Assembly (NCBI RefSeq): GCF_036208045.1
Contig: NZ_CP121472.1
Location: forward strand, 1,003,531 to 1,067,530
Direction of reading: 5' to 3'
Length of the DNA stretch: 64,000 bases
Source: Thiorhodovibrio winogradskyi
Lineage (GTDB): Bacteria; Pseudomonadota; Gammaproteobacteria; Chromatiales; Chromatiaceae
The translations under genes and the position numbers were made by a program. Below, in pieces: positions 56,396 to 64,000 of the stretch. Positions within the stretch are counted from its first letter, which is position 1; each line of letters opens with the position of its first letter. The notes beneath the pieces are model-generated. The model worked only from the letters and a program-made list of their open reading frames with translations, was not told the origin of the DNA and searched no databases.

Positions 56396-56827
56396 ATGAC
56401 GCGCGTCGATTTCTACAGCCTAGAGCCCAGTTTTCGCGGCAACCGCTTTGATTTTGCCTGCCGACTCATTGAAAAAATCCGCACCCAAGGGCTGCGCGTC
56501 TTGGTCCACTGCCCAGATATCGCGCAAGCGCGGGCGCTTGACCGGCTGCTGTGGACCTTTCGCGACGAGGCTTTTGTGCCGCATGGACTAGTCGGTCAGG
56601 TCGATGCTGAATGGACGCCGGTGCTGATCAGCCCGAACGGTGAGCCAGTGGTGGAGAATCAGGTGCTGATCAATCTGGCGCAAGAGGTGCCGGATTTCTT
56701 CTCGCGCTTCCAGCGGGTCTGCGAGCTGATCGATCAAGCTCCGCGGGTCTTGACCGCTGGCCGGCAGCGTTGGGCCTGGTATAAACAGCAGTCCGTTCGC
56801 CTTGAGCATCATCGCATTGGCGGTTAA
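56396..56827 (+). CDS. holC: DNA polymerase III chi subunit HolC
   Basis: 143 residues: TRVDFYSLEPSFRGNRFDFACRLIEKI, VLVHCPDIAQARALDRLLWTFRDEAFVPHG and the C-terminal RQRWAWYKQQ match HolC. It bridges the clamp loader (with psi) and single-strand binding protein. AAGGGA precedes the ATG at 56396. Forty bases after pepA, hence probably co-transcribed. Confidence 0.93.
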   Translation: MTRVDFYSLEPSFRGNRFDFACRLIEKIRTQGLRVLVHCPDIAQARALDRLLWTFRDEAFVPHGLVGQVDAEWTPVLISPNGEPVVENQVLINLAQEVPDFFSRFQRVCELIDQAPRVLTAGRQRWAWYKQQSVRLEHHRIGG

Positions 56828-56875
56828 GTCGGCGCGGCGCTTGGCGCCCGCGATCAGGCTGGTTAGACTGCGCGT

Positions 56876-57275
56876 GGGAGTCGGCCAGACAATCGCTGTT
56901 CGGGCCTTGTTCGCAAGGTGCCGGGGGGAGGAAAGTCCGGGCTCCGCGGGGCAGGGTGCCAGGTAACGCCTGGGGGGCGCGAGCCTACGGAAAGTGCCAC
57001 AGAAAAGATACCGCCAACCCCGCCGCCAGTCATCTGGTCGGCGGGCGGTAAGGGTGAAATGGTGCGGTAAGAGCGCACCGCGCTTCTGGTAACAGAAGTG
57101 GCAGGGTAAACCCCACCCGGAGCAAGACCAAATAGAGGAGCAGGCGATCATCAATGAGTTGATTGCGCCATGCGGCCCGCATGGGCTCCCGGGTAGGTCG
57201 CATGAGGCAGACGGTGACGTCTGTCCCAGATGAATGATTGTCCACGACAGAACCCGGCTTATCGGCCGACTCCCC
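56876..57275 (+). ncRNA. rnpB: RNase P RNA (rnpB), bacterial type A
   Basis: The conserved core GAGGAAAGTCCGGGCTCC starts near 56931, and AGACCAAATAGAGGAGCAGG, GGGTAGGTCGCATGAGG and the 3' AGATGAATGATTGTCCACGA segment follow in order, as in other RNase P RNAs. The P1 helix can be seen as GGAGTCGGCC (56877) with GGCCGACTCC (57264-57273). Length about 395, near the 377 of E. coli. It processes tRNA 5' ends with RnpA. It lies between holC and a site-2 protease gene. Confidence 0.96.
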
Positions 57276-57293
57276 TCACTGTTGAAGAATTGA

Positions 57294-57983
57294 ATGGATA
57301 CCCTTAACCAACTGATTCCTTTGATTGCCGTACTGGCCTTGCCGATGCTCTTGGCCATCACTGTGCATGAGGCAGCACACGGCTGGGTGGCCAGCAAGCG
57401 TGGCGATAAGACGGCGCTGATGCTGGGGCGGGTGACCTTCAATCCGATCAAGCATATCGATCCGGTCGGAACCATCGCGGTGCCGCTGGGCATTTTTCTG
57501 CTCTCCTCGCTGGGGGGCACGCCCTTTTTGTTCGGTTGGGCCAAGCCTGTGCCGGTCAACTGGCGCAATTTGCATCATCCGCGTCGGGACATGGCGCTGG
57601 TAGCCGTGGCTGGTCCAACAGCCAATCTGCTGATGGCCCTGATCTGGGGGCTGATGATTAAACTCGGTGCCCTTTTATTGCCAACCTCGCAGTGGATCGC
57701 GCTGCCGCTGATCTACATGGGCGCCGCTGGGGTGCTGATTAACTTGCTACTAATGGTGTTGAATCTTTTCCCCCTGCTGCCGCTCGATGGCGGGCGGGTG
57801 CTGAATGCCGCTCTGCCGCCGCGCCTATCCTTTTACTACAGTCGGCTCGAGCCCTTTGGCTTGATGATTTTGATTTTCATGCTCTTCACCGGCGCGCTCG
57901 GTCTCATCCTGCTTCCAGCGGTGTCAGCCGTGCTATCGGTGCTGCCCGGCGCCGATATCGTGCGCGAGCTCTTTCCGCTTTGA
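57294..57983 (+). CDS. Site-2 protease family (M50) zinc metalloprotease
   Basis: 229 residues, polytopic. The zinc motif HEAAHG (HExxH) lies in the first helix (LLAITVHEAAHGWVA), and the third ligand is in the conserved NLFPLLPLDGGRVL. AGPTANLLMAL is the characteristic middle motif. It cleaves within membranes; the substrate is not known. This compact class lacks PDZ domains, unlike RseP. It is one of a plus-strand run with trpS, scpA, scpB and rluB, which it often accompanies in proteobacteria. Confidence 0.9.
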   Translation: MDTLNQLIPLIAVLALPMLLAITVHEAAHGWVASKRGDKTALMLGRVTFNPIKHIDPVGTIAVPLGIFLLSSLGGTPFLFGWAKPVPVNWRNLHHPRRDMALVAVAGPTANLLMALIWGLMIKLGALLLPTSQWIALPLIYMGAAGVLINLLLMVLNLFPLLPLDGGRVLNAALPPRLSFYYSRLEPFGLMILIFMLFTGALGLILLPAVSAVLSVLPGADIVRELFPL

Positions 57984-58064
57984 TTCCTATCGATTTGAGT
58001 CCATACCGATTTGGCTCCATAGGCTTTAACCGAGCACTTTTCATCACCACGAGGTATAGCAACA

Positions 58065-59282
58065 TTGTCTTCGGTATCCGCCGCGCATGCGCGTGTGCTC
58101 TCAGGAATGCGCCCGACCGGCCGCCTGCATCTGGGGCATTATCATGGCGTGCTGAAAAATTGGCTCGAATTGCAGCATGAGTATGACTGCTTCTTCTTTG
58201 TCGCCGACTGGCATGCCCTGACCACGGACTACGAGCAGCCAGGCAATATCCCCCAGGCGACCTGGGAGATGGTGATCGACTGGCTGGCGGCGGGCATCAA
58301 TGCCGGGTCCGCCACCCTGTTCGTGCAGTCGCGGGTACCCGAGCATGCGGAGTTGCATTTGCTGCTGTCCATGATCACGCCGCTTGGTTGGCTTGAGCGG
58401 GTGCCGACCTACAAGGACCAGCAGGAGAAGCTCAAGGAAAAAGACCTGGCCACTTATGGCTTTCTCGGCTATCCGCTGCTGCAAAGCGCCGATATCCTGA
58501 TGTACCGCGCCGGACTGGTGCCGGTGGGCGAGGATCAGGTCGCCCATGTCGAGATGACGCGCGAGATTGCCCGCCGCTTCAATCACATTTACGGTCGCGA
58601 GCCGGATTTTGAGGAACAGGCCGAACAAGCCGTGCGCAAAATGGGTAAGAAGAACGCGCGCCTGTTCAGCGACCTGCGCCGTGGCTACCAGGAGCAGGGC
58701 GATCAGGAGGCGCTCGGGGTTGCCCGCGCCCTGCTCGAGACCCAGGCGAATTTGACCATGGGTGATCGCGAGCGGTTGTTCGGCTATCTCGAGGGTGGCG
58801 GGCGGGTGATTTTGCCCGAGCCCAAGCCGCTGCTGACCAAGGCATCAAAAATGCCAGGGCTCGATGGCCAGAAGATGTCCAAGTCCTATGGTAATACCAT
58901 CGGCCTGCGTGATGATCCGGCGGAGATCGAAAAAAAGCTGCGCACCATGCCAACCGATCCCCAGCGCGTGCGCCGCACCGACCCGGGCGATCCGGATGTT
59001 TGCCCAGTCTGGCAGTTTCATCAGGTCTACTCCGATGATGCGCGTCGGGACTGGGTGCGGGAGGGCTGTCGTTCCGCCAGTATTGGTTGTATCGAGTGCA
59101 AGCGCCCCATCATCGACGCGGTGCTTGCCGAGCTGGAGCCAATACAGCAGCAGGCGCGCGAGCTTGAGCATCAACCCGAGCTGGTGCGCTCCATCCTCAA
59201 CGATGGCTGCGATCATGCGCGCGATGTGGCGCGCGAGACCATGGCCGAGGTGCGCCATGCCATGTCGCTGACGCAGAACTAG
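58065..59282 (+). CDS. trpS: Tryptophanyl-tRNA synthetase
   Basis: 405 residues. Class I signatures are present: GMRPTGRLHLGHYHGVL (HIGH as HLGH) and GQKMSKSYGNTI (KMSKS). Length exceeds the 334 of E. coli; it contains an extra segment (about residues 265-330) and a longer C-terminus, as in the extended proteobacterial form. The start appears to be TTG at 58065, ten bases after GAGG; the next in-frame ATG falls inside the HIGH region and is too late. It charges tRNA-Trp. Confidence 0.93.
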   Translation: MSSVSAAHARVLSGMRPTGRLHLGHYHGVLKNWLELQHEYDCFFFVADWHALTTDYEQPGNIPQATWEMVIDWLAAGINAGSATLFVQSRVPEHAELHLLLSMITPLGWLERVPTYKDQQEKLKEKDLATYGFLGYPLLQSADILMYRAGLVPVGEDQVAHVEMTREIARRFNHIYGREPDFEEQAEQAVRKMGKKNARLFSDLRRGYQEQGDQEALGVARALLETQANLTMGDRERLFGYLEGGGRVILPEPKPLLTKASKMPGLDGQKMSKSYGNTIGLRDDPAEIEKKLRTMPTDPQRVRRTDPGDPDVCPVWQFHQVYSDDARRDWVREGCRSASIGCIECKRPIIDAVLAELEPIQQQARELEHQPELVRSILNDGCDHARDVARETMAEVRHAMSLTQN

Positions 59283-59292
59283 CCCGTCGCCG

Positions 59293-60144
59293 ATGGTCGC
59301 GGCTGCCGATGTTATTCTTGATTCCGATCCCGATGTCGCGTTGCCCGGCGAGTCACTGCGGGCGCTGGTGCATGGTCAGCCCTTCAATGAGTGGCCGCAG
59401 GATCTCTTTATTCCGCCAGATGCACTCGAGGTGTTTTTGGAAACCTTCGAAGGGCCGCTCGATCTGCTGTTGTATCTGATCAGACGGCAGAATTTGGATA
59501 TTCTCGATATCCCCATTGCCGACATCACCCGACAGTACATGGATTATGTCGAGTTGATGAAAGAAATGCGCCTGGATCTGGCCGCCGAATATCTGGTCAT
59601 GGCCGCGCTCCTGTGCGAAATCAAATCGCGCATGCTGCTGCCGCGTCCCGCGACCGAGGATGAGGAGGCCGAGGACCCACGCGCCGAGCTGGTGCGCCGC
59701 CTACTTGAGTATGAACGCTTCCAGCAAGCGGCGCGCAAGCTCGATGAGCTGCCGCGGCTGGAGCGTGACTGGTTGCAGACCCAGATTGAGGTGCCGACTG
59801 TCTACTTGCGTCGCATCCCGCCCCAGGTCGACCTGTCCGAGATCCTTGCAGCCCTGCGCGCCGTGCTTGAGCGCGCGGATCTGTCCGCCGCGCATCGGGT
59901 GTCGCAAGAGTCACTGTCCTTGCGCGAGCGCATGACCATGGTGCTCGAGCGCCTGCATGGGCGGGGCTTCACGCCTTTCGTTGAGCTGTTTGATGTGACC
60001 GAAGGCCGCCCAGGCGTGGTGGTGACCTTTCTGGCGATTCTGGAATTGATTAGGACGGCTGTGCTGGAATTGGTGCAGGCCGAACCCTTTGCATCCATTC
60101 ATGTTCGCACCCGGGATGCGGCCGACGAGCCGGGAGTGGCCTGA
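59293..60144 (+). CDS. scpA: Segregation and condensation protein A
   Basis: 283 residues. The kleisin N-terminal region reads FEGPLDLLLYLIRRQNLDILDIPIADITRQYMDYVELM, followed by EYLVMAALLCEIKSRMLLPRP and a C-terminal winged-helix-like part (VTFLAILELIRTAVLELVQAEPF). It bridges SMC heads with ScpB in chromosome organisation. An acidic extension of about 45 residues precedes the conserved part. The scpB GTG follows after two bases. Confidence 0.94.
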   Translation: MVAAADVILDSDPDVALPGESLRALVHGQPFNEWPQDLFIPPDALEVFLETFEGPLDLLLYLIRRQNLDILDIPIADITRQYMDYVELMKEMRLDLAAEYLVMAALLCEIKSRMLLPRPATEDEEAEDPRAELVRRLLEYERFQQAARKLDELPRLERDWLQTQIEVPTVYLRRIPPQVDLSEILAALRAVLERADLSAAHRVSQESLSLRERMTMVLERLHGRGFTPFVELFDVTEGRPGVVVTFLAILELIRTAVLELVQAEPFASIHVRTRDAADEPGVA

Positions 60145-60146
60145 AG

Positions 60147-60920
60147 GTGGCGGAACCTGATTTTGTGCTTGAACCCCAGACCGCACCCGAGCCTGGTTGC
60201 AAAAGCGCGCACGAACCCGATCTAAAACAAGTTGTTGAAGGTGCGCTGTTGGCGGCGGGCGGTCCGCTCAGCGTCGAGCGGCTGTTATCCCTCTATGGCG
60301 AGGACGAACAGCCCCCGCGTGATGCCGTGCTCGCGGCACTGGCGGCCCTGGAGCAGGACTACAACGGACGGGGTATCGAGGTGATGCAGGTGGCTGGTGG
60401 TTATCGCATCCAGGTACGCGCCGAGGTGTCACCACGGGTGGCGCGCCTGTGGGATGAAAAACCCTCGCGCTACTCACGCGCGCTGCTTGAGACCCTGGCG
60501 CTCATCGCCTACCGCCAGCCCATCACGCGCGGAGAAATCGAGGACATTCGCGGCGTTTCGGTCAGCACCCAGATCATCCGCACCCTGCAGGAGCGCGACT
60601 GGGTGCGGGTGGTCGGTCATCGTGATGTGCCGGGACGCCCGGCGCTCTACACCACCACCAAGACCTTTCTGGACTATTTCGGCTTGAAATCCCTGAACGA
60701 ATTACCCCCACTGGCCGCCCTGCGCGAGCCAGCCGATTTATTGCGCGAGCATCCGTCCCTGGCCGAGTTGGCGCCGCCTGAGCTGGACTCCGGCGTGCAC
60801 GAATCGGGCGAGCAGACAGACGCCAGCGAGCAGCCACACCCTGATCCGCGGCCAGATAATGAGGCAGTTGGGGAGCCATTAGGGCAGCCGGCCACCGACA
60901 GCGAGGAATCCCCATCATGA
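60147..60920 (+). CDS. scpB: Segregation and condensation protein B
   Basis: 257 residues starting at GTG 60147. Two winged-helix domains: LKQVVEGALLAAGGPLSVERLLSLYG, and RALLETLALIAYRQPITRGEIEDIRGV with GRPALYTTTKTFLDYFGL. The last 50 residues are acidic and low-complexity. It binds ScpA as a dimer. The stop overlaps the rluB ATG by four bases. Confidence 0.94.
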   Translation: MAEPDFVLEPQTAPEPGCKSAHEPDLKQVVEGALLAAGGPLSVERLLSLYGEDEQPPRDAVLAALAALEQDYNGRGIEVMQVAGGYRIQVRAEVSPRVARLWDEKPSRYSRALLETLALIAYRQPITRGEIEDIRGVSVSTQIIRTLQERDWVRVVGHRDVPGRPALYTTTKTFLDYFGLKSLNELPPLAALREPADLLREHPSLAELAPPELDSGVHESGEQTDASEQPHPDPRPDNEAVGEPLGQPATDSEESPS

Positions 60921-61756
60921 GCGCCGATGAGCACAACCCACTCGCGGGCGTGCGTCTGCAGAAGGCACTGGCCGAGGCAGGTCAGGGCTCGCGGCGGCGG
61001 ATCGAGGAGTGGATCGCGGCAGGGCGGGTGCGCGTTAACGGACGTGTGGCGAAACTCGGCGATCGCGTGGTCGCGGGTGACAAGGTGCTGCTTGATGGGC
61101 GCGCGGTGCGTCTGCGGCGTGACGCCTTCAAGCGTCGGCGCATCATCGCTTATCACAAGCCCGAGGGCGAGGTGGTCACCCGGCGCGACCCCGAGGGCCG
61201 CACCACGGTTTTTCAGCATCTGCCCGGGCTTCATGACGGGCGCTGGATCGCTATCGGGCGTCTCGATATCAACACAGCCGGGTTGCTGCTGCTGACCAAC
61301 GATGGCGCCCTGGCCAACGGCTTGATGCATCCTTCGCGCGCGGTGGAGCGCGAATATGCCGTGCGGGTGCAAGGACCAGTCGCCGACGGGGTGTTGCATC
61401 GGCTGACGCACGGGGTGCAGCTCGATGACGGTGAGGCGCGTTTCGAGGAGATCGTCGCCTCTGGCGGCAGCGGTTTCAATCAGTGGTTTCACGTGGTGCT
61501 GTGCGAGGGGCGCAATCGCGAGGTTCGGCGTCTGTGGGAAGCGGCCGGTTGCACCGTCAGCCGCCTCAAACGCGTGCGCTTTGGCAATGTGATCCTTGGC
61601 GCTCGGCCCTTGCCGCGCCAGTGGCGGCCGCTAACCGAAGAGGAGGAGTCTGGGTTGTTGGCGCTGGCCGGGCTGCCCGCCTCTCCTAGACCCGCAGGTC
61701 GCGGTGGTGGCGGAGGTCGAACGGGAACCGGGAGCGCTTGGTCGCGGGCGGGCTGA
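60917..61756 (+). CDS. rluB: 23S rRNA pseudouridine synthase RluB type
   Basis: 279 residues. An S4 RNA-binding domain (VRLQKALAEAGQGSRRRIEEWIAAGRVRVNG) is followed by the RsuA/RluB catalytic domain: YHKPEGEVVTRRDPEGRTTVF, the Asp motif IGRLDINTAGLLLLTNDG, and NREVRRLWEAAGCTVSRLKR. It should modify a uridine of 23S rRNA (2605 in E. coli). A Gly/Arg-rich tail ends the protein. The scpA-scpB-rluB order is common. Confidence 0.93.
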   Translation: MSADEHNPLAGVRLQKALAEAGQGSRRRIEEWIAAGRVRVNGRVAKLGDRVVAGDKVLLDGRAVRLRRDAFKRRRIIAYHKPEGEVVTRRDPEGRTTVFQHLPGLHDGRWIAIGRLDINTAGLLLLTNDGALANGLMHPSRAVEREYAVRVQGPVADGVLHRLTHGVQLDDGEARFEEIVASGGSGFNQWFHVVLCEGRNREVRRLWEAAGCTVSRLKRVRFGNVILGARPLPRQWRPLTEEEESGLLALAGLPASPRPAGRGGGGGRTGTGSAWSRAG

Positions 61757-61794
61757 CGCGGCCTGCTCCTAGGGGCTCTGGAAGCAGGGGCGCG

Positions 61795-61826
61795 CCAGAC
61801 TGCTGGCGCACCAGACTGCTGGCGCA
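61795..61826 (+). repeat. Two-copy 16-bp direct repeat with hairpin potential after rluB
   Basis: CCAGACTGCTGGCGCA occurs at 61795-61810 and again at 61811-61826. Each unit, with the preceding CG, can fold as CGCCAG-ACTG-CTGGCG. It lies 40 bases after the rluB stop, but no T-run follows, so termination is uncertain. Confidence 0.7.
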
Positions 61827-61999
61827 ATAGTTGCGTGAAATCCGCGGCAAAGCCTGTTGCTTCATGATGCTTTTCATTGCTCTTGCTCTGATTGCAGGCG
61901 CAATCTGACGAGGCATCGACAAGCATTGCCAGATTGTATTTGCCAGGCTTGGGTAGGTTCTTGCCCTGCCAGTTTTTTTAATCACAGGAGTTTTTCACA

Positions 62000-63862
62000 A
62001 TGACCATGACCCATGATGGCGCAACCAGAACCCGCCATGCCAAATTGCTCGCCTGGGTGGATGAAATGGCGGCATTGACCACGCCGGACCGCATCTGTTG
62101 GTGCGATGGCTCGGAGGAAGAATACAAACGTATTTGCGATCAGGCCGTGGAGGGCGGGACCTTCATTCGTCTCAATCCCGAGAAGCGTCCGAACAGCTTT
62201 CTTGCCCGCTCGCACCCGAGCGATGTCGCGCGGGTGGAAAATCGCACTTTTATTTGCTCCGAGCGCGAGGAAGACGCTGGTCCAACTAACAATTGGATGG
62301 ACCCCAAGGCGATGCGCGTCGAACTCAAGGAACGCTTTCGCGGCTGCATGCGCGGGCGCACCATGTATATCATCCCATTCAGCATGGGACCCCTTGGCTC
62401 TCCCATCGCGCATATCGGCATTGAGATTACAGACTCAGCTTACGTGGTCGCCAACCAGCGCATCATGACCCGCATGGGGCAGTCGGTGCTGGATGTGCTG
62501 GGCGAGGAGGGAGACTTCGTCCCGTGCATGCACAGTGTTGGTGCGCCGCTGGAACCCAACCAGGACGACGTGCCCTGGCCCTGCGCGACTAATATCGAGG
62601 ACAAGTACATTGTCCATTTCCCGGAGACCCGTGAAATCTGGTCCTTCGGCAGCGGCTATGGTGGCAATGCCCTGCTTGGCAAGAAATGCTTCGCGTTGCG
62701 CATTGCCTCGGTCATGGCGCGCGACGAGGGCTGGCTGGCCGAGCACATGCTGATTCTTGGCGTGGAGTCGCCCGAGGGCAAGAAGCACTATGTCGCCGCC
62801 GCCTTCCCGAGCGCCTGTGGCAAGACCAACTTCGCCATGCTGATTCCACCCAAAGCCTTCGACGGCTGGAAGGTCACCACGGTCGGCGATGATATTGCCT
62901 GGATCAAGCCCAATCCCGAGGATGGGCGCTTCTATGGTATCAACCCTGAGTACGGCTATTTCGGTGTCGCACCCGGCACCAACGAGAGCTCCAATCCCAA
63001 TGCGCTGGCCTCGCTGAAGGAAAATGCCATCTTCACCAACACCGCCCTGACCGACGATGGCGATGTGTGGTGGGAGGGGTTGACCAAGGAGCCGCCGGCG
63101 CACCTGATTGACTGGCAGGGCAAGGACTGGACGCCGAACAGCGACCGCCCGGCCGCGCATCCGAACTCTCGCTTCACCGCGCCGGCTGGCCAGTGTCCGT
63201 CGGTCGACCCTGCTTGGGAGGATCCGGCCGGTGTGCCCATTAGCGCTTTTCTCTTTGGTGGGCGTGTCAGCAAAAACTTTCCGCTGGTGTTTCAAAGCTT
63301 CAACTGGGAGCACGGCGTTTATCTGGCCGCCACCATGGGCTCGGAGGCCACGGCCGCGGCCGTCAGCCAGCAGTCGATGCGGCGCGATCCCATGGCCATG
63401 CTGCCCTTCTGCGGTTACAACATGGCCGAGTACTGGAAGCACTGGCTGCGTATCGGGCGGCAGAAGGTGGCCACGCCGCCGCCAATTTTCCGCGTGAATT
63501 GGTTTCGCAAGGATGACCATGGCCACTTCATCTGGCCTGGCTTTGGTGACAACATGCGGGTGTTGGAATGGATAGTCGCACGCTGCGAGGGCCGCGCGCC
63601 CGCGGTGGAGAGTCCATTTGGTTTGTTGCCACCCTATGCTGCCCTGAACTGGAAGGGAATCGACTTCAGCAAGGCCGATTTCGACTCCATCATGAATATC
63701 GACAAGGAGATTGCCCGCCGTGAAGCGCTCGACCAGGAAGAACTTCTAGCGCGCTTTGGCGACCACCTGCCGCGCGAACTGGAGCAGCAGCGCGAATTGC
63801 TGCTCACACGCCTGTACCATTCTCCAGAGGTTTGGAAGTTGCCCGAGGCCGATCAAGGCTGA
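62000..63862 (+). CDS. pckG: Phosphoenolpyruvate carboxykinase (GTP)
   Basis: 620 residues, full length for the GTP-type enzyme. The substrate Cys loop and P-loop read [15 protein letters not shown], with IGDDIAW-like [13 protein letters not shown] for metal binding, and the N-terminal [18 protein letters not shown] and [17 protein letters not shown] match. It interconverts oxaloacetate and PEP, using GTP/GDP. AGGAG precedes the ATG. GTP-type enzymes are less usual than the ATP-type in gammaproteobacteria but are known in several phototrophic groups. Confidence 0.95.
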   Translation: MTMTHDGATRTRHAKLLAWVDEMAALTTPDRICWCDGSEEEYKRICDQAVEGGTFIRLNPEKRPNSFLARSHPSDVARVENRTFICSEREEDAGPTNNWMDPKAMRVELKERFRGCMRGRTMYIIPFSMGPLGSPIAHIGIEITDSAYVVANQRIMTRMGQSVLDVLGEEGDFVPCMHSVGAPLEPNQDDVPWPCATNIEDKYIVHFPETREIWSFGSGYGGNALLGKKCFALRIASVMARDEGWLAEHMLILGVESPEGKKHYVAAAFPSACGKTNFAMLIPPKAFDGWKVTTVGDDIAWIKPNPEDGRFYGINPEYGYFGVAPGTNESSNPNALASLKENAIFTNTALTDDGDVWWEGLTKEPPAHLIDWQGKDWTPNSDRPAAHPNSRFTAPAGQCPSVDPAWEDPAGVPISAFLFGGRVSKNFPLVFQSFNWEHGVYLAATMGSEATAAAVSQQSMRRDPMAMLPFCGYNMAEYWKHWLRIGRQKVATPPPIFRVNWFRKDDHGHFIWPGFGDNMRVLEWIVARCEGRAPAVESPFGLLPPYAALNWKGIDFSKADFDSIMNIDKEIARREALDQEELLARFGDHLPRELEQQRELLLTRLYHSPEVWKLPEADQG

Positions 63863-64000
63863 GGCAGGCCAAGGCAGTGGGAGACCGGCGGCCATTGTGC
63901 GCCGCCGATATTCCGATTTCCATTGCTGCAGTCTCTTCGCGAACAAGCTATCCTTGCGCTCAAGCTGCATCGGCAGGCGTTCTGAGATGCTGGTCCGTAG
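63863..64000. other. Window end downstream of pckG
   Basis: A hairpin CGGCGGC (63886-63892) with GCCGCCG (63901-63907) follows the pckG stop by about 25 bases, without a T-run. An ATG at 63987 might begin a gene continuing outside the window, but only four codons are visible and no ribosome site is evident. Confidence 0.35.

Overview
The window is high-GC bacterial DNA that reads as a chromosome segment of a gammaproteobacterium. The most likely source is a purple sulfur bacterium or a close relative (Chromatiales). This is inferred from the gene set: a NifL/NifA pair beside an rnfABCDGEH operon, a proteobacterial kaiC-kaiB pair, oxygen-independent ubiquinone genes (ubiUV), a GTP-type PEP carboxykinase, and a prkA-yeaH-spoVR stress cluster. 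No 16S rRNA gene is present, so the genus is not determined.

Layout. 1-6653: a response-regulator/c-di-GMP phosphodiesterase cut by the window edge, then the prkA-DUF444-spoVR operon. 7111-17490: moaE, a CHASE-PAS-GGDEF cyclase, Ppx/GppA phosphatase, a large MscK-type channel, zwf and gnd (oxidative pentose phosphate pathway). 17734-25010: a FIST sensor next to a PAS-GGDEF-EAL protein, an Uma2-type protein, glgX and a Nudix hydrolase. 25004-29290: kaiC, kaiB and a PAS-GGDEF-EAL protein, apparently one transcription unit. 29499-32609: a YhcC-type radical SAM protein, ubiU and ubiV.

32715-36491 is an eroded arsenic locus. A PstS-like lipoprotein, ArsC, ArsR and a small CxxC thioredoxin-like protein are intact. 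A GAPDH of the ArsJ-associated type and an Acr3 exporter survive only as fragments. 36971-38747 holds a periplasmic-type ATP ligase (LigE), a Sel1-like protein and a 65-residue protein.

38748-49037 is the nitrogen-fixation electron-transfer region. nifLA is divergent from rnfABCDGEH, and upstream of rnfA lie a textbook sigma-54 -24/-12 element and two perfect NifA upstream activator sites (TGT-N10-ACA) 42 bp apart. This predicts that NifA switches on the Rnf pump, which would deliver low-potential electrons to nitrogenase. 49077-53366 encodes one 1429-residue DUF4062/STAND ATPase/transmembrane/TPR protein, the best candidate here for an uncharacterised sensing or defence protein. 53674-63862 is housekeeping: lptG, pepA, holC, the RNase P RNA gene, a site-2 protease, trpS, scpAB, rluB and pckG.

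Three themes cross the window. (1) Second-messenger signalling is dense: four GGDEF and/or EAL proteins, two of them wired to FIST or Kai partners. (2) Tandem heptamer repeats sit immediately upstream of the start codons of zwf, rnfB and rnfD, all of which lack a clear Shine-Dalgarno sequence. (3) A hairpin-bearing dispersed repeat occurs at three intergenic places. No CRISPR array, complete insertion sequence, rRNA gene or tRNA gene was recognised.
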